NCBI GenBank assembly: GCA_922989275.2
Contig: OV277861.1
Span: 17,074,540 to 17,138,539, forward strand
From: Gari tellinella
Taxonomy: Eukaryota; Mollusca; Bivalvia; Cardiida; Psammobiidae
Length of the DNA: 64,000 bases
Direction of reading: 5' to 3'
Shown: one piece after another, positions 46,742 to 61,700 of the stretch
Layout: each line of letters starts with the position of its first letter
Position numbering within the stretch: position 1 is the stretch's first letter
The notes under the pieces: generated by a model
Told to the model about the DNA's origin: nothing
Seen by the model: the letters and a program-made list of their open reading frames with translations, nothing else
Databases searched by the model: none
Position numbers and translations under genes: made by a program

Positions 46742-49700
46742 CTGAAATACATTTACACAGTTCTGTTAACTAATTACCCCATTAATACGCCCTTTTCCGC
46801 CTTTAATTTATTCCTCCACTGAAGAAAATAGTTCCAATTTATACTGTCACAAATAAAATTCATCAGAAATATTTTCTATATTCTAGCAGATAACAGCTTA
46901 AAGCAGGCTGAAAGTAACGCAGAATGCGCCTATTTGCGCATTCTGCTTTACTTTCAACCTACTTTAAGTGATCCTCTTTCTTCAGTACTAGAAACTGGCT
47001 ATGGGGTAATTGGTTAATATTAGCAATGTTGAAGCAAAATTTTTCGTTTTCATGGAGGTATGAAAAACCCTGGTTACACTGTATGAAACCGCGAAGCAGG
47101 TGGTTATTTTTCATAACTCCATGAAAACAAAACAGGTTCGATATATTATTTATGTTATATTTAGAACAAATTAAGTGAATACTTAATGGTTAAGAAGGTC
47201 AAAGCGAGCGCCCAGCGAATGTGACCCTCTGAGCCATTACGATTTCACTTAATACGTGCTAACCAACTTAGAATATGACCTATATTTTGATTGGCCTATT
47301 CAAAAGTTTCTAGTAAACAAATCTCGCTTATTCTGGTTCTTAGATCGCCAAATATGTTGCTACTAGCCGGAGCTATCTATATCGCGTGAGAGATAGAAGA
47401 TTGGGTCGTATTTACCATACACGTCCTTAATCACACCTGAAATACATTAACACATTTCATTTTACTCATTATCCCCTGAAACTTCCAATGGACAATTCCA
47501 GTTTGCATTAAAGGCTGGTCCAGTTTAGACTATTTAGGGTTGTGTTTGTATTAAATTTCATAATGACAAACAGTGAAGTCCCTGATCAGAGGGCTCCTGC
47601 AGGAGCCCTTTGATCAGGGACTTCACTGTTTGCATAGCGCAAGTGTACTCTTCACAGGTACATGTACATATTTGGTAAAGGACGCATATATGCGTCACTA
47701 GGGCGCAATGAGTTAATATTCGCAATATTGAAAGAACCTTTAACTCATTAATACCTGAAACTTGTAATGAATAACTCCAGATTCCAATTAGGTCAATACC
47801 ATATTTTACATTTAACAGTTGTTCGTTTGAAATACGTGTATATCGCACAAGCATATCAGTCAATACCTTGATTAGGAAAGATCCATCTGATGTGCGGCAA
47901 CAGCGTTTACATACTATTAGTATAAATGTACTATTCATAGATAAACTGTTAAAAATGATAGGTGTGTGTCGACATAAGGATGAAATAGATACAAAATACT
48001 ACGACAAATGTATATTTATATAGCACATTCAGTCCTTGCGATTGTATACTCCTCACAAATAATAAACCTGCAAAAAGAATACTTGTGGCAAGCAACGTAT
48101 ACCCATAACGGAGGGCTCATGGTCAAGGTTTGCATTGTTTTTCATTTTACAATATAGTGTAAAAGTGTACCCTTGGTGTCAACAATTGACTAGACTTATT
48201 AGAGAAGTAATTAATTAGATTTAAGGGCGGATGAGTGAAAGATTGAGATAGGTGTTTAACCCCTAAAATCGACTGTCATGAAAATCACGAAATAGTTTGT
48301 GATAAACTTAAAATGTTTCTCAATTCATGATATTAGTGACAATGTTCGTCAACATGTCAGACAGAAAGTGTCATGTCAGATCTTGCATTTGGTGTTTTCC
48401 ATATTGTGAAGGCGGCAAATTACGGTAGCCCAGGTGAGCTAAAATAGCAAACATTGCTGGTCCTGATGATACTTCAAAATTTACGACGTCGCATCGTAGT
48501 CTACACTGTTTTCATCTACTTTGATACGATATGAACTTTATCAGGGCTGCCATTTCTCCGGATTTTTCCTAAATCTTCGGAGTTTTTTTCCAGTACATGA
48601 TAGCTTAAAGCAGGCTGAAAGAAAAGCAAAATGCGCCTTTAGGCGCATCTGCTTTACTTTAAACCTGCTTTAAGCATTACGTATCTAAACAACTAAAAAC
48701 AGACTATGGGTAAAAGGTATAATTCGGAAGATCGCGCTTGAAAAATTGAACATTTTGAAATCGTAGGATTTTTTTATCAATTTATGGCAGCCCTGCTTTA
48801 TATGTTACATCTTCAACCTCTTTCCTCTATAGCCTACTTGTAGAGTTTCAGGATTGTGGCAACTTATAACTTGCTTGATGTAAATTAGACACATCATAAA
48901 GTCAACAGTTGTCAGAAAGTTTGAAAAACAACCCATATGGTTTCTTATAAGAACATGGTAACATCATGAACAGGGGTCCGTTACATACAACATCGTACGA
49001 CAAAAACGGTCGTAAGTCAAATTTTAAGATACATTTAATTTCTGATTTCTATTTCCAATGTTTATCAAGACGATTCCAAAGAGATATCACAAGACAGGGT
49101 TAGATGGAGAAATAAATAATAATTGATATTTTTATAATCTAACTTACGACAACATTTGTCGTACGAAGTTTTATGTAACGGGCCCCTGGTATTTATATTT
49201 AGAATTACTGCTTTTGCAAGAGTATTGCAGGGCACTTCTATGTTGACATTTTCGTTTGAAACAGGATGGCGGTAATTCAGATATATCTTTTAGGAGCTTT
49301 CTAATCTCATTTAACCCATTACCACATAGCCTATTGCTAAATTTTAAAACAGGTGACCACTAAAAGCAGGTTGAAAGTAAAGCAGAATGTGCCTTAAGGC
49401 ACATTCTGCTTTACTTTCAACCTGCTTAAAGCCACCATCTGCTAGGATATAGAAACTATTCCTTTTGGTACATTTTTATGACTGTATAAATTGAAATTAT
49501 TTTTTTCAGTGAATGAATAAATTATAGGCGTAAATAGGCGTGCATATATTTATGGGATAGTGGGTTAAGCAACACTAGTCTATAGCAATAGCTATGCGTT
49601 TCTTTGAGTTGTCGTAAAGATTAGACCTTTCTACAAATACGACTAATAATCCGATCTAAGGTAGTTCGATACAGCTCATTCCACTTACCTCCAAGAACAT

Positions 49701-52700
49701 TGCAAATAATCTTTCCAACACCTGAAATTATGCTATACCATGCATGGATATGTGGGTAATTGTCCCGACCTCCTACTTCAAACAATATTGCTGTCGCCAA
49801 GGAATCGACTGTCCCATAAAAGACACTATATACTGCAACAGCGCCCTTAAGGGTGTTAAGATCTCGTATCTGTACGGCTAAGATGTGGCCGACAGCCAGT
49901 AGAGGACATAAGTACACCCAGTGGTAAATCGTTGGGGACCTAAAACACAGTAATTATGATAAATATTTGTACACTATTTGAGATAATACTGTGTGGGATA
50001 AAAATGATACATAACTTTATTATACACCTATCGATGCTTTATATAGATTTACCATTTAGATAAATTCCATATGCATCACAATTGATATCACCACTAGTGA
50101 TAATATCACTTTTGCAGTGACGATATCATTTTTGTGACGTCACGTCACAATATATTTTGTGACGTCGCGCATAAACAATTAATTTTGTACAACAATGTAG
50201 ATCTGTTGTGTTGTTATCCTCGAATAAGCGTCACTAGAATGAATATATTAGATAAAATACATGTAATCAATTCCTTTGGTTGGATGGAGCAAAAATACTT
50301 GAATAGGTTGGTATCTGGCTAAAACACTTGTCCAGCGGACTAGATTTTTAACTTGATAACAACCAATGTTCGTACAGTGATTTTCATACCAATCCAAAGG
50401 AATTGATTATTTTCTTTTTATTACATACCTATCGATGATTTAAAAAGATTGCTCAGTTAGATAAATTCCATATGCGTCACATTTAATTTCATCACTAGTG
50501 ATGATATCACTTTTGCAATGACAATATCCTTTTGTGACGTCACAATATAGTTTGTGACGTCGCACGTAAAAGTTAATTGTGTGGGGGGTTTTCTGTATAA
50601 AACGTCATTAAAATGTATATATTAAATAGAATAATTAAGTCTGTTGTATGGATATAAAAAATAACACTCGAATGGGTTGTTATTTGGTTAAAACAACCGT
50701 CCTGCGGACTCGTTTTTCAACAAGATAACAACCCTTTCTCGTGATATAATTTCCATAGGAATTGATTATCCTATATATATACTTATAGTGGCTAATTTCT
50801 GTAAAGGTACTTCTGTTTCTCTGCAGTCATATACCACATATGTTTATTAATTACCTCGCCTGTCTTAGAGGTTAGTCGAGTTGTTGTACCGTTATATGAT
50901 TGCTGACAACATAACATAAAACTAACATTTCTGTCAGAATTGCACCGAAAACGTTCGAATGCAAACAATGAAACAGATGTGTAAAATGGTCACGATTCGT
51001 TTCGTAAAAGATCTGAAAAAACCCAGAACTGATATGATGACTTCATACAACTAATTAACATTTTCTAGGCCGATACATGTATTTAAGTACTGTACAATTA
51101 CTGGAAGAAAGCTTATTAATGATCTAGCAGACAGATGCCTGTCAAGACGTTCGGTTACCCTAACCCTAATACTAGAGCCCAAAGCTTGATATGTGTTTTT
51201 ATCGGGCGTTCTATGAGGCGACAGTGTATTTAGCCGGACACTAGTTAAGGCATGAACAAAATATACAGACTATATAAATATATAAGAATTTTCCTTTGTC
51301 TATCTTGCCTGATGATTGAGCATGAAACTACACAAAAACTATATAAAATGTATGAATTTAAATAAAAGTGGATAAAAGTTATTTTACTTAAATAAGGCAA
51401 ACCACTGTTGGTTTTTGTTCGTGTCTCCATACCTTTATTTAAAGTAAATGATTATTAATAACAGTATTTTCTGTCGAAACGTACCGAGTCGATATGTACA
51501 TGGCTAATTATTGGCAATGCAGAGGTTTACTTCGGAATAATGGATATTATCAGTTAATGTACATGGTTTAGATTAATAGTCGTTTAACCCATTGCCAGAT
51601 AGCCTGTTTCTAGTTTTGAAAATAGGTGATTACTTAAAGCAGGTTGAAAGTAAAGCAGAATGCGCCATATGGCGCATTCTGCTTTCCTTTCAGCCTGCTT
51701 TAAGTTATTACCTGCGATAGTAAGGAATGAATTAAAAATGACACATATTCATTACGGTATAATTTGGAACTATTTTCTTCAGCGGATGAATAAAATGCAT
51801 GTGCTAAAAGTCGCTTATTTAAGGGAAAGGGTTAAGACATTTACAAGCTGTGTGCACTACAACTACAATCTCAATTAACATGTTTTGGATCTGGCCATGT
51901 TATTTGGTTTTCTTCATTAGGTGGTAACATGTCCGATGAGTTTTGAATACAATGTACACCTGCGGTGAAAGGTCATTTATTTGATTAAAAGTTCCAGACC
52001 GAAACATTTGTTCGGTTGATAGAACCATTCGATGTTCAGGAGTTTGGACTAAGAAGATAACACTTAACAAATATACGTACTTTGATTTAAACTCTATAAC
52101 TGTACCAAGAACTCTTCCAATTAGTTTACCAACAGCAATTACTGTTAATAGCAGCGCTCCCTGTCTCCTATCAAAGCCACGGCTCATTAATACGTCAACA
52201 AAGAAATACTGTTCTGTATTGCCTGTAAAATAACGGTTACATTATATGTCCTGCGGACTCGTTTTTTAACTAGATAACAGCCTATCCTCCTGATATTGTT
52301 TTCAAATCCGAAAAAATTGATTATCCTCTATATATCTAACAGTGTTGCTTTATTCTACCATCAATATGCTTTAAGTTGCTACCTGTATTTAACACGAACA
52401 GCAGTAACTATTGTTCATAAAAGCGTGTACGGGGAAGGAAGCGAATGCGCGTCGTGGTGTAGTTTTGTGAAAGAAAGTGTTTAGGCAAAGGCAGTATAGC
52501 GCTTAAAGTACTGATAGTGATTAAAGCAAAGGTAATCGCTTGGTATGTACATTTTCAAAAGTGCACCCAATAAGTATACAAACATATAAGTGGGTCAATA
52601 ATAATTAAGAATACGTGCTTTTGTTTTGTATACTAGAGTTGCAACATATTCATTTGCACATAAGTAGTTAACAAGGACACCAGTAAATCCCTTCACACTG

Positions 52701-55700
52701 ACAAAAAGAAATTATGTTTGATCATGCGAAAGTCGGTGTTTGCTCACAAACCAATCTGCTTTACACTCATATTAATGTTTCTGTATTTTAAATATTTCAA
52801 TTATAAAACTTAGGAAGGAATGAAATCATAAGTTTTACAGCAGATAGTGATATACGAATAATGACCGTGGTAAGGTTAACCTGAAATTACTTTATTTAGA
52901 CGGTTTATGTTGTGTATTCAGCTGAAAGCACTTTTTATTGAATTAGAACCAAAATAAATTTATATGACCATTTAAACAACTGCAATCAGCATGTATCTTG
53001 ATCTGATGCTGAGAGAGCACATCCAAAACTTGTATGTTCAGTTATATATTTTTCTATCGAAATAACTAAAATTTAAATTTTGACCTCCATCTGCTGAATA
53101 TAATTTGGCAGTGCGTGGTCGACTGCTATGGTGTAGCACGTATGGTAGTCAATATCTTGACTTCCCGGATATCATTTTATGAGATGTTTTGTCATTTAGA
53201 CAAAGTAGAAGTCGATATATACTCAAAAAAAGGTTCAGGAAATCTCAGAAACTATGAAACAAAAGAGAACCAACACAAACCATTATCCTTCTATTCTATT
53301 TGTTTTAATTAGATACAAACTGATTATTTCAGTCCCTCTTTAATGAAGAACACATGAATAGGTTGTGAGTTTTCAGAACCTGAAATTCATTTCCTATGAA
53401 TGTCTGATGCAATCAACATAATACTCTTCTCGTGATAGCCCCAAATGTCACGCCTGAAGATAAGAATATTCAGACACGTGCACCGCATTGGAGTGCCAAC
53501 GATTGCCTATGTTTGGAAATCAGTGAAAGAAACAGCAAACATATAGGTGTCGACCTGGGGCCCGTTTTACTAAACTACTTACGCAAAAATTTTGCGTAAG
53601 TCAAAATTTTAAATTTTAATTTATATTCTTCATTATCACTTGCTACAAACAACAAATAGCCAGATCAGAGGACGCGCTTTAAGCGCGTCCTCTGATCTGG
53701 CTATTTGCTGTTTGCAAATGTTCATGATCGAAAAATAAGAGTAAAACGATTTTGACTTACGCAAAAAGTTTGCGGAAGTAGTATAGTAAAACGGGCCCCT
53801 GGTCTAATTTCGCCCTATATAATCTATAGTAAAATGCCTAACTTTCAGAGCCAACAGCTGCCTACAAAACATTTTCTAGGCTATAAAAGACATACCCTTC
53901 AATTCTATAGACATTTCCCTGTTAATTGAGGCCAGTATACCTATAACATCGCCGGCTACATTTTTTGCTATCAATGATTTGCTAAGGTCACTGTCAAAAT
54001 AAAGGTAAACAACTTTCACCTTCATCCCATTCACTGTGTTTCCATATGCATCCGCCTGGAGAAAAAGTCCTGAAATGAGATGCCTAAAACAATGCCATTT
54101 GGGTGGAAATGACCACAAATAGCCAGTTTTCATCAAGAAAACCATTCAAACTCACCCACAGGCAAAACTAAACAGTGCAAATCTTTGAAATTGTATTTTT
54201 CAAGGTACTACTTTGCAAGACTACAACGACCCGGAAGTTATTCCTGACCAGGCCGACACCATAGGGACGACGACAACGACACAGCCACTGGAGCGAGGAA
54301 AACGGCTTGTTGTTGTGCCGAAAAACAGATGAGCTAAGGATCCCTTCATTAACTAGTATGTCCTCCGTCAGCGACAAGTTAGCACTCGCACCCGGCCTCG
54401 AATACTGTGAATTATTTTGGCGATTCGGTGCTGATGGACCAGCCTCCATTCCTCCTGTAGCGCCGCAGCAAGAGCCTAGAGGGGTTTATGTGTCGGTACT
54501 CTGCTTTTGAACCCAATCCCAGAATTTTTCACACATGTTCAATAGGAGACAGGTCTGGTGAGTGACCTTGACCTTATCTTTCACTGATCTTCAAAAACAG
54601 TTGAGCGTTGTCACCCGAATGCGGTTCTCTTGTTTGAACATTCTCATCTTCTATATGAGACAATTGCGGCTATCGTGAGAATTATGTTAATGTCAAATCA
54701 TTCAAAGGACCTGCATTTCAAGTTATGAAACCTCACAGCTTATTCGTGTGTTTAGCATTAAATGAGGGACTACTCTGTTGACATTGATTTTGCGAATAAT
54801 TACCCCAAAAGTTATATGAAACAGTGCTACAGCAAGGATATAAGTGATAGCAAACTAAAAGAAAGTTTTTAAGCTATAAAACGTATCTAATAAAATAAAT
54901 ATGATATGGATAGGGTTGTTTGGTGTTTTTTTCTTCCATGGTTTTCTGAGATGTCCGTAACCTGATTTTGCAGAGCTAATGTTACATGTTATGTACATAA
55001 TGTTTTAAGCAACGGCCTCACTGTCAAGCTACATAATTATTATGTCTTCCCGCCGTTTGGTAGTAATAACTTGTTTGATTTATGATAAAAGTGTAATCCT
55101 CTGACATTGATATTCACTCATTAACTACTAATTATAAACCGTACACCAATCAAACTCATTACAGACATTTTATTATCAAACGTTGATATACGTGGGTCGA
55201 TTTTCATCTCTATGTGTTTGTTAACATACCAAAAATATGCATCAGAAACTTGTTCATGAAAGTTAAGCTGATTGCGACGTCACGAAAAACAGATATGTTG
55301 AACATAGACCTTTCCTTCTTGAACAAGCCATTTTCTGTATGATTGCTCTTCTTATAGTAAGATCTACATGTGTACATGAGCATGGCAGTCGGAACACAGT
55401 GTAGAACTATGGCACCTAGTAGAAGAAACGCCCCATTCCACTGGAACTGTTCTATCATAATATCTTCAAGGGAAGCGAAGGAAAGGAGGCCAATACTTTG
55501 CCCAATAGATAGAGCAACAAGGGCTGCACCAGCATGTTCGTGAAACATCCAGCTCACACATATATAGGATGACAGTAGAGGAAAACTAAACCCAATACCT
55601 GAAATAAACAGAATAAGAATGCATTTGGACAGATATCCCATAAGCCGGCTATTTCACATCTAGGATTTTAGTTCTTTAAACACTGTTGTTTAATCCCGTC

Positions 55701-58700
55701 ATTTTAAATTCTAACTAGACGTCTGCCCTTACATTTTCTAAATATTATATTAGACATTTTAACCACAGGTTATCAACAGTGTACATCATCATGGATTCCG
55801 TATCAGATATCAAACAAGATGGAATCTGATCAGGATCGTTACTGTTAGCAAATGTCAGCGAACTAGAGGAAGCATAGCAACGTGAAGTGTGAAAAATGAG
55901 TTTACCGCTCCAGTCATGTTGTATCCATTTAAGATGCATATAATAAATAACAAGACAATCAAAATCGATTATAACACCATCGCAGCTTTTGGTAAAGGTG
56001 AAGAAACAAGATGTTCAAGGTTTAAATCAAACATCACTATTAATACATGAACATTTTAAACATTCATTGAAATAGTCATATAATTGTCTTTTTCTTTAGT
56101 CCTAAAATTCATAGATATAAGGTACATGCATGACATGGATATGCAATATTAGAAATATTGTTATAAAGGCTCTATGAATAAAGGAATAAAAGGGCAAAAC
56201 TTGGAAAGCTTAATCCTTTCTTGTTAAAGTTGATCGTGAGACGTTATTTCAAAACAAGTGGAACAGTTTTGATCATGGTCAGACACCGCGTTTGCAAATG
56301 TGCTTTACAAGGTCGTTGAGAGTGAAAGGGTAAATGGACAATTTATTGATGTACGGAAACAGGGCTGAACCTGCTAAAGACATTGCAGTGGGTGGAGGAT
56401 ATAGTGAATCTAACACCTCCGTGAGTGTCAGATAAGAATATCCCACCCGAGTCTTGAAGATATTTTTGGAACACGAGGCTTTGCCGAGTGTTCCAAAAAT
56501 ATCTTCAAACGAGGGTGGGATATTCATCTGACACTCAACTGTGGTGTTAGATTTATTTTCTCACCTCGTCAACCCTGAAAACGCGTTTGACTTGCTATAC
56601 AGTGGCGAGTTGTATTTTAATGCGCTAATGCATGCATGACGACGTCATGACGACGTCATAGCAACGGCAATAACAGACAATCATAAGATATTTCGGCTTG
56701 TCTGTCCGCACAGATAAGGTTATCTCACATCCCCTAGATTTCGGGATACCTCTGTCCGAGAGGTGAGAATAACTAGGGAATTACAAGAGAGTTCGACTAA
56801 CCCTTACTAATTGGTCCCGAATTTATACAGTTGTTTTTAAAACTACAGCTTGCTATGTCAACCTTAATCTCAATTGAACAGTGCCCTCAGATAGCTATAG
56901 AAGTTTCTTAATTATAACAGACCCGTATTTCAGGGTTTAAACAAAACTCAACTACGATATAACTTTAAAATACGGAAATGTTTGATTTACTATTTATTTG
57001 AAATGTTTACACATTATAGTTGTTTATTAATTTAATAAACACTTGCTGGATATATTCACTTACCGGCGACAACTCCGGCCAAGAATATAATCATCCCGAC
57101 TGATGAAACAAAGAAATTCAATGACAGTCCAATACTACATACTATGGCACCAAAGGCTGCACAAGGACCAGGTCCGTATTTTGTGATTATTGGCTGGACG
57201 AAAATACCTGAAAAATGGTTATTAACCCTTATCCGGCTGAAAAGTCGTCTGCTTTAAAATTGTCGTCTGCAAATTTAGTAAACTTAGAATTTATACACTT
57301 TTAAATTAAAGTATCCTACAAACGAGTGTCAAACAGCTTTGATCCAGCCCAGACGCCGCGTTACGCGGCGTCTGGTCTGGATCAAAACTGTTTGCAAATA
57401 TAACTCAAGTCGCGATCAGCAGGATAAGGGTTAAAATTTACAGACAACAGCATACATACGGTGTGGTATGTTAATATTGTCTTTACAACACTACTTGCTG
57501 GAAGAGAGGTGACTACTCTATAGAAAAACAGCAAACAGTATCCATACTAATGAGTCTATACTAAATGCAATATACTGAAGAATGTCAACATGGTTAGTTA
57601 TATGGATGAGTTGTTTTTCTTCAAGTGGCAAATATTACGGAACCGGAGCAGATACCGTGCAAATCAATGTCCTTTCTGACTTCATACTAATTGCGCCTAA
57701 TTGGTTTGGACCCACTGTGTTAAATAGGAAAGAAAACACAGTATTATTCCCTTACAAGCAACCTCTCTATTTCACCGCCTATATCATAGCGTCACAGGTA
57801 CTTTTCATCGCTGCATGCCTTACATCTACTCCAAAGGAATGTGTCCTTCATAAAGGCCCCGATAAGACGCCATACATATCAACTAGATATACACTGTTAA
57901 CCCTTTCCCCAATAAAAGCGACTTTTAGCGCATTTTTTTATTCCTCCGCTAAAGAAATTAGTTCCAATTCATACAGTCATGAACATGTACCATAAGCAAT
58001 ATTTTATAAATCCTAGCAGAGGGTAGCTTAAAGCAGGCTGAAAATAGTCACTTATTTTCCAAGATAGAAACAGGCTATGGGTAAAGGGTTAACAACCGCA
58101 GATCTCATAAATTTTCTGCTCTATTATCAAACACTGGTTCATCAATGATACAGCTATATTCTCGTTTGTAGACAGTTTTGGGTTCCATAGAAATATTAAC
58201 CTATATACGTTTTTTGTTTAAATGCCATTCAGAAGTAGACAAAAACACCAGTAATTATAATTTTACAGTGTGTTTATTCGATACGCTTTTATTTGCGAAA
58301 AATCCCGTTTTTCATATAATTTCAACTCATATTCTTTATCACATAGAAATCTAAATCTCACTCAAGCAAGTATGTTTTAATTTTTAATATATTAGAAATT
58401 ACTTTATCGAAACGACAAACTGAGATGTCCTAAATAAGTCTATATGCCGCACAAATCATGTTTAATATATAATCATATGTTTAACCACAACTATTGTCCC
58501 TGATATACATTCAGCACATTAAGCAATATTGACACATGTGGCTATTACAAACTCTGTACACTACTACATGTACCTCCCTACAACGGCCCTCTGAACAACC
58601 TTACAACAATGCTTGCCAATGTTTCCCAAATAAGAAAAATATGTCAACCCTTTTCACTGCTGGAATATCAGAAACGTTATGACGAGTGATAGTTTGAATC

Positions 58701-61700
58701 CTGATCAGACGTCACGTTACGCGGCGTCTGATGTAGCTTCAATCTGTTTGCAGATGTTAGCCAAATTGTACTCAATACTCTTAGGGTATCAATTTTCCCT
58801 CCCTATAACAACTCCTATAACAACTCCTTCCGAACAACATACATCATATTTGTTTCCAAATTGATGTTGTTGTACAGAGGTAGCACTGAAGATCCTAGAT
58901 GATGGGCATCCGGTATATTATCAGAATGCTATGATACAATAGCCACACAAAAGACATTAAGGTTAGTAGTTAAGAGCAATTCTCTGTATCCATCAACCAG
59001 GTTATATAGGGGGGTCGGCACGCATAGTCACCGATTTGCATGAAACTTACACCATCTGTACCTCTCTACATGAAATGAAAAAAAATACCCCGAAATTTTA
59101 TTTCCGGTATCCGGTTGCCATGGCAACGTGGAAACAAGATTTTGGCCAAAAACCAGTGTTTTTGGTGAGTAAAATATGACAAATTCACATACTTTTTAAG
59201 AGAAAACTGTACATATTTCAGATAAAATGACATTTGTATGTTGAAGTATGACACATTGACAATTAAATAACATTGTAGGATTCAACTCAACATTACACCC
59301 GATTGGTACGTATGTGCGAGCTTAATGGGCTAATATGCTGAAAGTAAGAAGTCATGATTTTGGCATATTTTAAGGACTGGTAGAATATCTATGCATCCAT
59401 GCTGAACTTGAATATGATCACTAATAACAAGTAGCACATGTGTTGTTTACTTTCTGGGAAGAAAACCTTTGGGATTCAGGTTGCTAAGGGGGTAACCATG
59501 GCAACGAAACTATCAACTTTTTAATGTTGTAACTTCCTATGTAACTGAGCAGGATTGCTTAAAAGGTACCAAGACCACTCTTAAATTGCTATAACCATAT
59601 ATTTTAGTGTTATAACATGAAAGTAAAAGACAACACATGCAGATATTAGTTGTTTACTATGGTAACGCCTGCCAAAAGAACGTTATTTACTGAAAATATG
59701 TGTCAAATTCAATACTTTTGGAACGCAAAATACAGCAAACTATCCAAACTATTACACACTTATTTAAAATAGTTTCTTTATCAGGTTTGCACGTTAGCAT
59801 TGTCTCATACACATTCATTGTTAAGATGAAAACGGCCTTTGGTTGCCTTAGTAACCGCTCAACGCAGTTGCTTAATAAGAGCATTGCTTTGAAAATGTGA
59901 GTAAAATTCAAGCTTTTGTAAGGAAAAAATCAGAAACATATCCAAACCATGGTACTGTAGTTTCATCACCAGATTTGCTAGTTACAAGCGTTGTATAATT
60001 ATCACTTTAAACATGAAAATGACATTTGGTAATCATAGCAACCACTCACAATGTATGCTAAATAACAGCTTTGTATCGAAAATATTTGTCGAATTTCAGG
60101 GTTGTTTTAGGTTAAGTACAGCAACTTAACATGACAATGGTACTTTAGTGTCATTATCATGTTTGTCAGTTAAATTTGTCATATAATATTCACTTTTGAC
60201 AGAAAATTAACAATTGGTTACCATAGCAACAACTCACAACATTATGATATATATGGGCATTATATTGAAATTATGAGTCAATTTCAAGTTTTTGTTAATG
60301 CAATATACCGCAATCTAATAGAAATTGTACTTTTAGTTCATCATCAAATTAACAAGTTAATTTTGTCATATAAATATTCATTTTTAATACGAAAATAACA
60401 TTTAGTTACCTTAGCAACCATTCACAAAATATGCTTAGTAAAGAATTATATTGAAAATATAGTATAATTCGAACGTTTTTGAAGTCAAAGTACAGGAACC
60501 TTTTGGAACCTTTGTACTTTAGTTTTATTATAAGGTTTGAAAGTAAATATTGTCATATGACCGCTCATTTTTGTACACATAAAAAGTATTTTGCTACCAT
60601 AGCAACCACTCACAATTTATGTTATATAAGAGCAAAATATTGAATATGTGTGTCAAATATGAGCTTTTATAGACACTGTTGTACTTTAAGCTCATTATCA
60701 GGTTTGCAATTCAATATTTTCAAACAAATACTCTCTTTTTATATGATATAACTTTTGATTACCTTAGCAACCGCACATAATTTATGCTCAAAAAGAGCAT
60801 TATATTGAATATATGTGTCAAATTCGAGCTTTTTTAGGTAGAAGTTCAGCAACTAATATAGCCATTGACATTAAAATTCATTATCAGGTTGAAAGTTATC
60901 CATTGACATACAAACATCAACTTTTATAATGAAAATAATATTTGTTACCTTAGCAACCGCTCACAATATATGGTAAATAAGAGTTATATTGATTATATAT
61001 GTGTCAAATTTGAGCTGTTTTGAAGGCAAATGAAAGCAGTTTATTAGAGTTTTTGTAGTTTAGTTTCGTTATCAAGTTTGCTGCAAGTTAACATTGTAGT
61101 ATAACCTTTCAAATTTCACACAAAAATTACAATTGGTTACCTTAGCAACCACGTAAATGTGTCAAATTTGAGTTTTTAAGCAAACATACTGCAACCTATA
61201 ACAACTATTGTACCTTAAATTTACTCTCTGGTTGCAAGTTAACAATGTAATGGAAAAGTTCATGTAACATTTAGAATTGAAATAGCAGCTGGTTACCTTA
61301 CCAACGACTCATAATTTATCAATCTGTAATAGTTTTATTACAAATGTGGAAGTCCTAAACAGAGGTACAAGCCCTAGCAAAACGAATAAGTTGTGAAATA
61401 TAAACCCCGTAAGATGTAGAACAGGAAACATCGCCATCTAGATGAGTATAATTTACAATACTAAAATCAAAATCCTCTCGTTTACGGTAAATCTTAGAAG
61501 AAACAATTCCGTTATAATGTGCTTCTAATGCAATGGTTGTAGTAAGTTGCTGTACTGTACCTAAAAAGGTCGAATTTGATACATATATAATCAATATAAT
61601 GCTCTTATTTAGCATAAATTGTGAGTGGTTGCTATGGTAACAAATAATTTCATTATAAAAGTTGATATCTGTATGTCAATGGTAACTTTCAAAACTGATA

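Noticed and set aside
47558..47938. 126-residue minus-strand ORF in the last intron
   Set aside because: A third of it is the palindromic M4 core; no transporter similarity.
57582..57995. 137-residue plus-strand ORF
   Set aside because: It lies in intron 1 of the minus-strand gene, its last third runs into an M1 element, and the rest has no recognised family.
59114..61305. Regularly spaced short motif that could suggest a CRISPR array
   Set aside because: Eukaryotic context, units are diverged tandem copies along their full length, and the motif is only 14 bp with related spacers.
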